A DNA stretch of 64,000 nucleotides, taken from positions 17,930,952-17,994,951 of the forward strand of contig CM019065.1 in the NCBI GenBank assembly GCA_009667805.1, written 5' to 3'. Source of the stretch: Leptobrachium leishanense. Its lineage: Eukaryota > Chordata > Amphibia > Anura > Megophryidae. Under the pieces are notes generated by a model, which searched no databases, was not told the DNA's origin, and worked only from the letters and a program-made list of their open reading frames with translations. Shown here in pieces: positions 55,242 to 64,000 of the stretch. Position 1 is the stretch's first letter. Each line of letters starts with the position of its first letter. The translations under genes and the position numbers were made by a program.

Positions 55242-57207
55242 CTGGATAATGAACGCGTTACATCAGGAATATTAAGGCCAAACAGACTGCATAGCTCATC
55301 TTTACGGACACCGATTCGGCCTGTGATTTTTAGCGTTTGACACACCATTACATCTCCAACACCAGACAGAGCTGCCCATTACCCAGACACCTATACTACA
55401 CTTTAAAACATAAAAAAGTGTCATCTGCACTTATTCCTTTAACACCTTACAGGAATAAGCACGGAGGACACAGGTTTTCTACATGTTGCAGGGCTGGATA
55501 CATTTGGTGGTTGCAGCTGCCCCAGTGGGGAATAGCCGCGACCCCACTCTTCCTGTACTATGTACACTTAAAACAGGCTGAACAGGATAGATCTTAGCCA
55601 GTTTTGATACTCAGTGTGTTGTATCAGCTGTAATGCCCTGACATTAAGTGCTGTGAGCTGATCGCCCATAAAGTAAAGTGTTTAAAGACATCAATACTGT
55701 TGCCTAGATATCCACTTCCCCTCATGTGGCCCTAGCATATGGGATGTCAGGTGGCCCTAGCATATGGGATGTCAGGTGGCATGTAACTTTCGTTTCTGCT
55801 GACATCACTTTATACATGGTCATAGTTTGGTTGCTGGTTCAGGTTCTGCTTTTCTTTGTCGTGTACCTGATCCACTAATAAAAAAACAAGACGCTTTATA
55901 TGACCTAGTAAATGCCAATACAACAATGCACACGCTAGATACCCTGAGTGACTAATGCCAGCTTAAGCATTCCGATACGGCGTGCTCTAACCACGTAATG
56001 ATCTGGTCATTGAACTAAAGTAAGATTTAAAGGAGACCCTTTAAATGCTACTACAAGTTCAGAATCCTAAACTAGCAAGAAGGTAGGATGGTGGTTACAC
56101 TCATACGAGCCCCTGCTCACTATCACATCATCTGAACCTAATCATTGGCACACCCAACACGTTGCTTCCTGTAAGAGTGCCGTTCTACACCAGTCTTGAG
56201 AGCTGGTAAGATTTGGTCCACAAGCCATAAAGCTGAGATATCTAAAGATAATAACTGCTAGGGGGGGGGGTAGAGAGTGAAGGATGCACGTTAGAAGAAA
56301 ATCACTGGAAGTGTAAATCATGGCTATAAAAAGATCAGGATGGCCTCCAAAGACTCTGCTTTTTTTTTTTGAGAAGGGATTTTACCAGGAAGGATACATT
56401 GAGATTTCTCTCATTTTTAAGCATGTCCTGGGTGGCGAGAGTGTACCGTTAGGTGTCTTGCCCAAGGACACTTACTGGAGAGGTTGCTCGCTGGGATCGA
56501 ACCCATGTCTTCACAGGCTCTCTCCATGCAGAGCAGTGATGTTACCTCTACTCCACCCAGCTGGTATTGATCCCTTTCAATTCCAGTAAGACATTTAACA
56601 GGGCCACTACCAAAAAATTAAATGTCCTTGTTTTTTTGATGTTGCCAATAAGAAAATGTGCCACTGGACGCATCCATTGTGTGATATTTTCCTCTGTATG
56701 TGCCACTGGGTGCATCGATTGTGCGTTATTTTGTGTTGTAAACTACCCCTCCTCCACAGTATCTTTCCATCACTTGCTCCTCGCTGTGTGACTTCAGCCA
56801 TAGAATGGAGCGAAAGGGTCAGTCACTGACATCATTGGGTTGTTTGGGATGTATCCAAAGGACATCACCAGGGAGGTAGATATAATTCTTTTAAGCTCCT
56901 GTCATCTCATTCAGCTGCCAACGTTTACCTTGGGAAGCCCTCAGCCTTATCTAAACACTCCCAACAGTATCTGTTTTCCTTTTTACATGCTATTACTTAA
57001 AAGAAAGTATGCGTTTAATAATTGGTTCTATAAAAGGTGATTGTAATGGACAAGTAACCTAGTTAACAGCTTTAGTAGTGTGCCTTTTAAAAATTAAAAT
57101 CCAGTCTTCCAAACTATGGTCCTTGTTAGATACGGTCATTCCACCCAGCGCTGCAGACATTACTGGTGTATATGCAAGCTGCAACACAGAAACAATCAGA
57201 CACTCAC
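55242..57207 (-). other. Intron 2 of the zinc-finger gene
   Basis: Begins GTGAGT at 57207 and ends TATCCAG at 55242. It contains a 25-bp tandem duplication (about 55729-55778, unit starting GGCCCTAGCATATGGGATGT) and a tRNA-derived SINE at 56360-56590. Confidence 0.75.
56360..56590 (-). mobile_element. tRNA-derived SINE with a LINE-like 3' tail
   Basis: On the minus strand, the head has an A-box-like GTGGAGTAGAGGTAAC (56556-56541) and a B box GGTTCGATCCC (56503-56493) with tRNA-like spacing. The body TGTCCTTGGGCAAGACACC follows. The 3' tail (GAGAGAAATCTCAATGTATC then CTTCCTGGTAAAATCC) is nearly identical to the 3' end of the Rex1/L2-like LINE at 59438-59520. It ends in an A run (complement 56359-56370). 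It is transcribed by Pol III and presumably mobilised by that LINE. Confidence 0.75.
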
Positions 57208-57334
57208 CTAAAACACAGACAGACTCATAGTTCTCCGTCATGACTTCCCTGTAAAGCTCCTTTTGGACGTTCTCTAAAGCGTTCCATTCCCCCTCTGAGA
57301 AATAGACAGCAACGTCTTCAAACTCCGGATGAGG
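57208..57334 (-). CDS. KRAB zinc-finger protein, exon 2 (KRAB-A box)
   Basis: A 127-bp exon, the standard KRAB-A exon length, between acceptor ATCTTTAG|CCTCAT (57335/57334) and donor TTTTAG|GTGAGT (57208/57207). It encodes [20 protein letters not shown] and continues [15 protein letters not shown], matching the KRAB-A consensus ([10 protein letters not shown]...Q..LY..VM.ENY). KRAB-A recruits TRIM28-type corepressors in tetrapods, though whether this one does so is not shown by sequence. Confidence 0.92.
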
Positions 57335-57763
57335 CTAAAGATAAAAGCAAAGATTCATGTTCAGCTTCACTGTAAGATGTCATTTAAAATCTGAACACAT
57401 TTTACCCCCAAAATACTGTCCAGCCTCTGGTCAGCCCTGAAGTTCAAACCTCCGGCTTATTGTGATATAGGAAATAAGACGTATAGTAAGTTACCTGTAC
57501 AGAAAGATTAGCTATATATGTTATGGGAAGATGTACACTCTTGCCATTTCCTCCAAAACCGGACAAATTAACAAAGGTCTTGGGGTCAGGGAGAGATTTA
57601 ACCCATTAAAAACTGGAAAAAAAATGGAGGACTCCAGATTCCCAAGCCCAACGCAAGACTCCCAATATCAAAAGGTAACAAAGGATTTAGAGCGCACAAA
57701 TACGGCTGCAGGTAAAGAGTAGGATTTCGTTAATTTAACAAAAAAAAAAACACACAAATCGAC
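57335..57763 (-). other. Intron 1 of the zinc-finger gene
   Basis: Begins GTCGAT at 57763, a weak donor after TTACAG, and ends ATCTTTAG at 57335. No element recognised. Confidence 0.6.
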
Positions 57764-58156
57764 CTGTAATGACTGTAAAGTGTCAGCGAGTCCCTTTCCA
57801 GGCGTTTTAATCCCCACGACTTTACGTCTGGTCTTTAATCTGTATTCTCGGATGGGATTGTTTTTCGACTCCGTCAGATGACATTCTCTAGATCGACCTT
57901 TCGGAACCTTCAATTTAGGCTTCCTAGCAGGATAGTCACTTTCCTTTAACTTCCGCTTCCTCCGAGGACGGTCCGACTCCTCAGAGAGGCATTTCAAGAA
58001 CTTCAACTTCCTTGACGGACGGTCGCCAGCATTGGACTCTGGCTTCCAAATGGGACGTTCAACAGGTTTCACCTTGGGCTTCCTTAGAGGATACTTAACG
58101 GCCTTCCTCAGCTTTGGTTTCCCAGCGAGATGACCTTTTGACTTTGCGTTCGTCAT
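57764..58156 (-). CDS. KRAB zinc-finger protein, exon 1 (basic N-terminal region)
   Basis: The ATG at 58156 (MTNAKSKGHLAGKPKLRK) opens a 131-codon exon ending ...LADTLQSLQ in phase 0, which fits exon 2. The region is very Lys/Arg/Pro-rich, with degenerate repeats of RPxRKxKLK (RPSRKLKFLK, RPRRKRKLKES, YPARKPKLKVPK), so it probably gives nuclear localisation or nucleic-acid binding. The sequence just upstream of the ATG (TTTTTACCACCAG|A) also looks like a splice acceptor, so an upstream noncoding exon is likely. The donor here is the weakest splice site of the model; the antisense ORF continues past it to 57668. Confidence 0.75.
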
Positions 58157-59437
58157 TCTGGTGGTAAAAACATTGAGTTAATGTTAAAGCCCCGCCAAAA
58201 TAACCAATCTTTCCTGATTCAGGAATCGGAAGAAACGTTAAAAAGCGCTACAAGCAGGATTTATGCAAGAGCCTGGATCATACGAGAGGACATCTAGGTC
58301 ATTTTCTATCCCCATTGTCCTTTAGTTTTACAGTAATGTTCTACTTAAAAGAATTGAGACGCAATTCGGTAGGTTGAGGATGCACCAAGCCAAAGGCTAC
58401 AGATTGCCTACAAGACGGATATGCTCCGTGACCAAAGGCTTCACTTATCCCATCGTTCTGTTCGTCAAACCGTTTTATCCCACCCACTGTGCAGCACTAC
58501 AGTATATTATTTACCAAGAGGATACACGGAGATTTCTCTCGTTTAAAGTACGTCCTAGGTTCAAGAACATTGGCACATTAATATGTCACAGGGATAAATA
58601 ATGGGGTACACAAACCAAGTAAAGATTTTTTAAAAAGTGCAAATTAGCATGTGCTCGGCGGAACTTTTTGTTTTCGGATATTTTCCCATCGTTAGCGATT
58701 TGCTCGTTCTGACCAATTAAGTTTCCATTTTATAATAAATATATTAAGATACAGGGAACCCTGTCAGATGTCCCAAATAACCGTTTGGATTCAGACAAAA
58801 TGAACCGCATATGTCTAGTGTAAATGTCTGAGTTTAAAGAAGAACCGGGAGCACGTTACATTAGTAACTAAACGGCTGAATGTTCCAAACAGATTAGCAA
58901 ACAGTGTCAAGTACTGTACAATGTGTTCTCGGGCTTTGTAAAGACTGATCACAGGATAGAAGTTAAGAAAATGAGGCATAGGCAGAACCTGAGGCTCGTT
59001 TTAGGGGAATTTAGAGACTTGATTTGATGCTTTTTATACAACAGTCAGACATGACAGGCACAACATTCGTCGCCAGCCTAATACAGTGTAGGAACAGACT
59101 GGCTCAGCCTTCATGCCACATGAAATTCAATGAGCCTTGGGCGCCCATGATTCACCGGTTGTCCTTGGCCCTTTGGTAGGTACTACCCACCAGGAACACC
59201 TCACATAACTTGCCGTTTCGGAGAAGCTGTGACCAAACTCAGGCTTCTGGCTGTCACTATTTGGCCTACATCAGTAACTCGGATCTTCTCTAAGCCTGCT
59301 TTCAACACATGAAATTCAAGAAATGAGTGTTCTACCTGTGACAGGCACCAATGTAACCATAGTGTTACGTCACCTGTCACTAGTTCTAATGTTGCAGCTG
59401 ATCAGGTTGCATCTTCATGGGATTAGTTACTTGGAGA
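58157..59437. other. Upstream flank of the zinc-finger gene; LINE-tail fragment at 58505-58570
   Basis: No gene found. At 58505-58570 is a fragment (AAGAGGATACACGGAGATTT, then CTCTCGTTTAAAGTACGTCC) of the same 3' tail carried by the LINEs at 59438 and 62455. No promoter element is identifiable for the zinc-finger gene. Confidence 0.5.
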
Positions 59438-59610
59438 TAGATTTATTTATAAAAGGATTTTACCAGGAAGGATACATTGAGATTTCTCTCGTTTTCAAGT
59501 ATGTCCTGGGTTCAAGAATATCAAGTGGTTACAGAAATAAATAGTAAAATGCAAGATATTAAACACAAAACCAAATATACAGATTAACAGAAAAATAAAT
59601 ATGTAGGAAA

Positions 59611-60306
59611 TAGTCACTGTGTTACATGTTTACAGGTGCATTCTGTATATAGTCACTGTGTTACATGTTTACATGTGCATTCTGTATATAGTCACTGTTA
59701 CATGTTTACAGGTACATTCTGTATATAGTCACTGTGTTACATGTTTACAGGTGCATTCTGTATATAGTCACTGTGTTACATGTTTACAGGTGCATTCTGT
59801 ATATAGTCCCTGTGTTACATGTTTACAGGTGCATTCTGTATATAGTCACTGTGTTACATGTTTACAGGTGCATTCTGTATATAGTCACTATTTTACAGGT
59901 TTACAGGTGCATTCTGTAGTCACTGTGTTACATGTTTACAGGCGCATTCTGTATATAGTCACTGTTACATGTTCACAGGTGCATTCTGTATATAGTCACT
60001 ATGTTACATGTTTACAGGCGCATTCTGTATATAGTCACTATGTTACATGTTTACAGGCGCATTCTGTATATAGTCACTATGTTACAGGTTTACAGGCGCA
60101 TTCTGTATACAGTCACTATGTTACATGTTTACAGGCGCATTCTGTATATAGTCACTATGTTACATGTTTACAGGCGCATTCTGTATATAGTCACTGTGTT
60201 ACATGTTTACAGGTGCATTCTGTATATAGTCACTATGTTACATATTTACAGGTGCATTCTGTATATAGTCACTGTGTTACATTTTTACAGGTGCATTCTG
60301 TATTGA
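59611..60306. repeat. Minisatellite, about 18 copies of a 36-39 bp unit
   Basis: The unit TAGTCACTGTGTTACATGTT + TACAGGTGCATTCTGTATA is 39 bp; variants lack GT and measure 36-37 bp. C/T (GCGCATT vs GTGCATT) and CTATG/CTGTG variants are clustered in neighbouring units, which indicates local homogenisation. Because 39 is divisible by three, long spurious frames cross the array. Confidence 0.95.
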
Positions 60307-60329
60307 GGTATGTTAATATAGAGCGCTTA

Positions 60330-61290
60330 AGGGACTTTAGACGGAGGGAAGATTTGACGGTGTCTGGGAGGTTATTCCATAATTGCGGAGCTCTGTAGGA
60401 AAATGTGGATCGAGCCATTTTCTTTTTGTATTGTGGTATTGCAAGTAAGGTGCTGGTCCTGGATCAGAAGTTATAGGATAAGGGAACTGCTGGAGGAAGC
60501 AGCCTATTCAGGTAGGGCGGCAGCTTCCCAGAAAAGCTCTTAAACACCAGCTTGGAAAGGGGTAGGGTGCGTCTAGATTCCAGCGATGGCCAGTTTAGTT
60601 CTTTTAACATGTCACAATGGTGGGTCATGTAGTTACATTGTAGCACAAAGCGACAAAATGAGTTATACAGTGTAGTAAGTTTATGAAGGTGTTTGCGGGG
60701 CGGCTGCATACACTACATCTCTGTATTCAATAGCCAGCATAAGCATTTGTTGTACAATCTGCTTTCTTACCGCAAGGCTCAGGCAGGATTTGTTTCTGTA
60801 CGGGGCACCTAGTTTGGGGTAAAGTTTAGATGAGAGTTTTTCAATGTGTGGGCCAAAGGATAGATTTGGGTCTAACCTCATACCTAGATTTGAGAGAAGT
60901 GACTGTGGTCAGCGTGACATTTGATCTTGTCCTGACACATAGATGGGGTGTTTGCAACTTGTGTAGTTTAGGTGCTGTTTTAAAGAGCATCGTTACAGTT
61001 TTGTCAGTATTTAGAAAGTTTGTTATCTTTGATCCACTTTTCTACCTCTGTGAATTGTTCTTGCAGCACGGCTTCCAGCTGCTGGAGATCTGGTTTGCTG
61101 GTATAGATTACGGTGTCGTCTGCGTACATGTGTACGGCTGAGGCTTTGCAGACATTGGGCAGATCATTTATGAATATCGTCAATAGAAGGGGGCCGAGTA
61201 TTGAGCCTTGGGGTACACCGCATGTGACTGGGAGGGGGAGGGAGGAGCTGTCAGAAATTGACACATATTGTGACCGATCAGGTACATATG
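60330..61290 (-). pseudogene. LINE reverse transcriptase C-terminal half
   Basis: In order on the minus strand: TCGVPQGSILGPLLLTIFIN (RT motif B region, about 61225-61160), MYADDTVIYTS (catalytic YADD, about 61126-61094), EVEKWIKDNKL, and a post-RT region MRLDPNLSFGPHIEKLSSKL (60881-60822), QMLMLAIEYRDVVYAAAP (about 60760), and TLPLSKLVFKSFSGKLPPYL (about 60570). At least two frameshifts, near 61000 and 60700, break the frame. This is the 3' half of ORF2; the endonuclease and N-terminal RT are absent. Confidence 0.8.
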
Positions 61291-61310
61291 ATTGAAACCC
61301 GGTTAGCGTT

Positions 61311-62454
61311 AGATCAGCGAGACCCTGGTCTGAAGCTTACAAAATCACAACGTTCCTTATAAAAAGAACCTGGGCAGGAACAAACGCACATCATTTTTTC
61401 AGCCTGTATAAATCAAGGATGACATTTTTTGCAAAAGAAAGATTCTACAGCAGCTCCCACCCAACTATGACCCACGGTATATAACAATGCAGGAAGACCA
61501 TGCACAAAGCGTCGTGAAAAACTGAAAATATACAAGAACTAAAAAGGCAGAGTGAGCCCAGCACAGGGATTTGTAGCTCAGGAAACCTCAGTCATTCCAC
61601 AGAACACAAGGAAATTGTGGATTAAGACAATAATACCAACCGATACGTGTGCAAAACACCCAGCAAGAATTAGGATTGTATATAAAATCCACCTAGGAGG
61701 TAGAACAGCAGGATGCAGTAGACTATTTAATTTCCCCACACTGTAGCATCATACCACATCACATTACAAGCCATGGAAAGACTGATTTATTTATAAGTGA
61801 AGATGTTTTCTGCCTCTTAACACACCTTACCTTAATGCCAGGACCCCCTGCTCTGATTAGTAAGGGGGATGGTTGAACACTCAGTAGCAGAAAACTAAAG
61901 TGCTTTGAATCATGGGACCTGTAGTCCTCCTGGCATCAAGTCTCAGCCTCTGTGTGGACAAAAGAACTCTTACACCCACAATGCACCACAATACGTGCAG
62001 AGTCAGCTGTGCAGGGGTATCAGAGAGAGGCTTGGAATGCACCACTGGTTTGTACAGCTTTATTTAGACCTGTAAGCTGAAGGAGAAATACTGGCTTCAG
62101 CATCCGCTCCCTCATCAGGAGTGTACGCAGGCTATATTGTTAGTGAGGAACAAAAAAGGAAGATGGATGGAAAATGCTGTCAGGAGCTGAATAAAAATAG
62201 ATTAGAATTCTATGTAGATGATTGTAAAGAAGGTCATTTTTTATTTTTTTTTCCCCAGAGCGCGCCATGTTCGAAATCTATTTTTCCTTCTAGCTTTGTT
62301 TCACCATTGTACAGCGCTGCAGAACATATCGGCTCTTTATAACTTGATTATATGTAGCCCTTGAGGGAGAAAAAAAATATATATATAAAAATCACCCGTT
62401 TAATGAACAAAAGCTGATAAGAGAAGATGGTATAAGGCAAGTTTATTTCTGAAG
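61311..62454. other. No recognisable gene
   Basis: AT-rich spacer between two copies of the same LINE. Short frames at 61552 and 62121 have no motifs. Confidence 0.5.
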
Positions 62455-62604
62455 TATTTTTACCAGAAAGGATACAATGAGATTTCTCGTTTAAGTATGT
62501 CCTGGTTAAGAACATTGAAATTTAATAGACAGAAATAAATGCAAGATATTAAAAACATAAATATACAGATTAACCCAGTAAAGATGTAGGAAATATAGTT
62601 GCTA

Positions 62605-63655
62605 TGTTACATGTTTACAGGTGCATTCTGTATATAGTCACTATGTTACATGTTTACAGGTGCATTCTGTATATAGTCACTGTTACAGGATTACAGGTGC
62701 ATTCTGTATATAGTCACTGTGTTACATGTTTACAGGCGCATTCTGTATATAGTCACTATGTTACAGGATTACAGGTGCATTCTGTATATAGTCACTGTGT
62801 TACATGTTTACAGGTGCATTCTGTATATAGTCACTGTGTTACATGTTTACAGGCGCATTCTGTATATAGTCACTATGTTACAGGTTTACAGGTGCACTCT
62901 ATATAGTCACTATGTCACATGTTTACAGGTGCACTCTATATAGTCACTATGTCACATGTTTACAGGTGCACTCTGTATATAGTCACTATGTCACATGTTT
63001 ACAGGTGCATTCTGTATATAGTCACTATGTTACATGTTTACAGGTGCATTCTGTATATAGTCACTGTTACGTGTTTACAGGTGCATTCTGTATATAGTCA
63101 CTATGTTACATGCGCATTCTGTATATAGTCACTATGTTACATGTTTACAGGTGCATTCTGTATATAGTCACTATGTTACATGTTTATAGGTGCATTCTGT
63201 ATATAGTCACTGTTACATGTTTACAGGTGCATTCTGTATATAGTCACTATGTTACATGTTTATAGGTGCATTCTGTATATAGTCACTGTTACAGGATTAC
63301 AGGTGCATTCTGTATATAGTCACTGTGTTACATGTTTATAGGTGCATTCTGTATATAGTCACTGTTACAGGATTACAGGTGCATTCTGTATATAGTCACT
63401 GTGTTACATGTTTACAGGTGCATTCTGTATATAGTCACTGTTACATGTTTACAGGTGCATTCTGTATATAGTCACTGTGTTACATGTTTACAGGTGCATT
63501 CTGTATATAGTCACTGTTACATGTTTACAGGTGCATTCTGTATATAGTCACTGTTACAGGATTACAGGTGCATTCTGTATATAGTCACTGTGTTACATGT
63601 TTACATGTGCATTCTGTATATAGTCAGTGTTACATGTTTACAGGTGCATTCTGTA
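62605..63655. repeat. Minisatellite, about 28 copies of a 36-39 bp unit
   Basis: The same unit as 59611-60306 but with more copies and more variants (GGATTACAGG, GTTTATAGG, CACTCTATATAG). Some units have shorter internal deletions (near 63110). Confidence 0.95.
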
Positions 63656-63683
63656 TTGAGGTATGTTAATAGAGAACTCTTAA

Positions 63684-63928
63684 CCCCTTCACTGTGGAGC
63701 CATCTCACTGCTAAAAAAACAAAACCTTATTATTTTTTTCTTTACTTTAAACATGGTCATGTTTGGTATCAATGGAAAGGCCATGATCTGGCCTTTCTAA
63801 TGATACCAAACATGACCCTGCTAGCTGCCAAAAGTCGGGAGATATTGGGGTTCAAATAAACCCCCTATCTCCACCTTTCCTTAGGAGTCAATGAGGACGT
63901 TCCCCACACGTCCTCAGCAGTGAAAGGG
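63684..63928. mobile_element. TTAA-flanked MITE (piggyBac-like)
   Basis: TTAA at 63680-63683 and 63929-63932. The ends are CCCCTTCACTGTGGAG and, read inward from the right, CCCTTTCACTGCTGAG. The interior has a perfect-looking hairpin (GGTCATGTTTGGTATCA ... TGATACCAAACATGACC). The empty site, CTTAAGGGACTTTAG, is preserved in the first LINE copy (60327-60341), proving both insertion and boundaries. Confidence 0.9.
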
Positions 63929-64000
63929 TTAAGGGACTTTAGACTGGGGGAAGATTTGATGGCGTCTGGGAGGTTATTCCATATTTGCAGTGCTCTGTAG

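Larger units (their letters stand above)
59438..61310 (-). mobile_element. Rex1/L2-like LINE, 5' truncated
   Basis: On the minus strand: reverse-transcriptase C-terminal half (61290-60330), then a 3' UTR containing a 39-bp minisatellite (60306-59611) and the conserved tail (CTCAATGTATCCTTCCTGG, then TAAAATCC) ending in a short ATAAATAAATC-type repeat (about 59455-59437). It is 5' truncated near 61310; no target duplication was found. The exact clade (Rex1 versus L2/CR1 relatives) cannot be fixed by eye. Confidence 0.8.
62455..64000 (-). mobile_element. Second copy of the Rex1/L2-like LINE 3' end, interrupted by a MITE
   Basis: The same tail (ACCAGAAAGGATACAATGAG, 62461-62480), the same minisatellite (62605-63655) and the same ORF2-end sequence (GGGACTTTAGACTGGGGGAA and GGGAGGTTATTCCAT, 63934-63985) as the first copy. 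The region is split by a TTAA MITE at 63684-63928. It continues past the right edge of the window. Confidence 0.85.

Noticed and set aside
56485..56560. Possible tRNA gene (GGTTCGATCCC on the minus strand)
   Set aside because: A and B boxes are present but no cloverleaf or acceptor stem; it continues into a SINE body and LINE-derived tail.
59619..60398. 259-codon frame with repeated VTVLHVYRCILYI-like peptide
   Set aside because: It is the 39-bp minisatellite (39 = 13 codons) of the LINE 3' UTR, antisense to the element.
59611..63655. Regularly spaced repeats resembling a CRISPR array
   Set aside because: These are head-to-tail tandem repeats without unique spacers, in a vertebrate genome, inside LINE 3' UTRs.

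Overview
This is a vertebrate nuclear window, most likely from a frog or another amphibian. Almost all of it is transposable elements of families abundant in amphibians: Tc1/mariner, Uribo-like piggyBac, several hATs, a Harbinger remnant, Penelope-like elements (PLEs), CR1, L1-type and Rex1/L2-group LINEs, Gypsy fragments, and short TTAA or hAT non-autonomous elements. One host gene is supported, a KRAB C2H2 zinc-finger gene. There is no bacterial or plasmid content. I identified families by reading translated motifs and terminal structures, not by database search.

Layout, left half. 1-1142 is the 3' part of a Tc1-like element. 1185-1430 is a PLE noncoding end with a degenerate hammerhead ribozyme. 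1874-6698 is a hAT-type element with an 8-bp target duplication; inside it sits a decayed piggyBac (2672-6487) whose 3' region carries a 46-48 bp minisatellite. 6850-8610 is an unclassified retroposon with a 14-bp target duplication. 8640-9850 is PLE-like noncoding DNA. 11454-13957 is an ORF1-only ('half') L1 on the minus strand with a 15-bp duplication. 14500-21900 is a ZMYM1-like hAT pseudogene split by about 5.4 kb of inserted DNA, including a ZBED-like hAT. 23184-24720 is a degenerate PLE reverse transcriptase and 24835-25510 a Gypsy pol fragment. 26040-30533 is a nearly intact CR1 LINE.

Right half. 32350-39760 is an apparently full-length L1-type LINE on the minus strand with both ORFs open, a poly(A) tail and a 14-bp target duplication; it is the youngest-looking element here. 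39835-42440 is a second PLE with RT, GIY-YIG nuclease and a hammerhead-like motif. 43526-50060 holds an LTR-like segment, TTAA elements, a PLE nuclease fragment and unassigned DNA. 52388-58156 (minus) is the zinc-finger gene: four coding exons whose phases agree and sum to 538 codons including the stop. 59438-61310 and 62455-64000 are two 5'-truncated Rex1/L2-like LINE copies with 36-39 bp minisatellites in their 3' UTRs; the second is interrupted by a TTAA-flanked MITE. A tRNA-derived SINE in a zinc-finger intron shares the 3' tail of this LINE.

The autonomous elements act independently. The visible relationships are parasitic (SINE on LINE, ORF1-only element on L1, MITEs on piggyBac/hAT) and nested insertion. 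The zinc-finger gene belongs to a class that in other vertebrates often represses such elements, but nothing in the sequence ties it to any of these.
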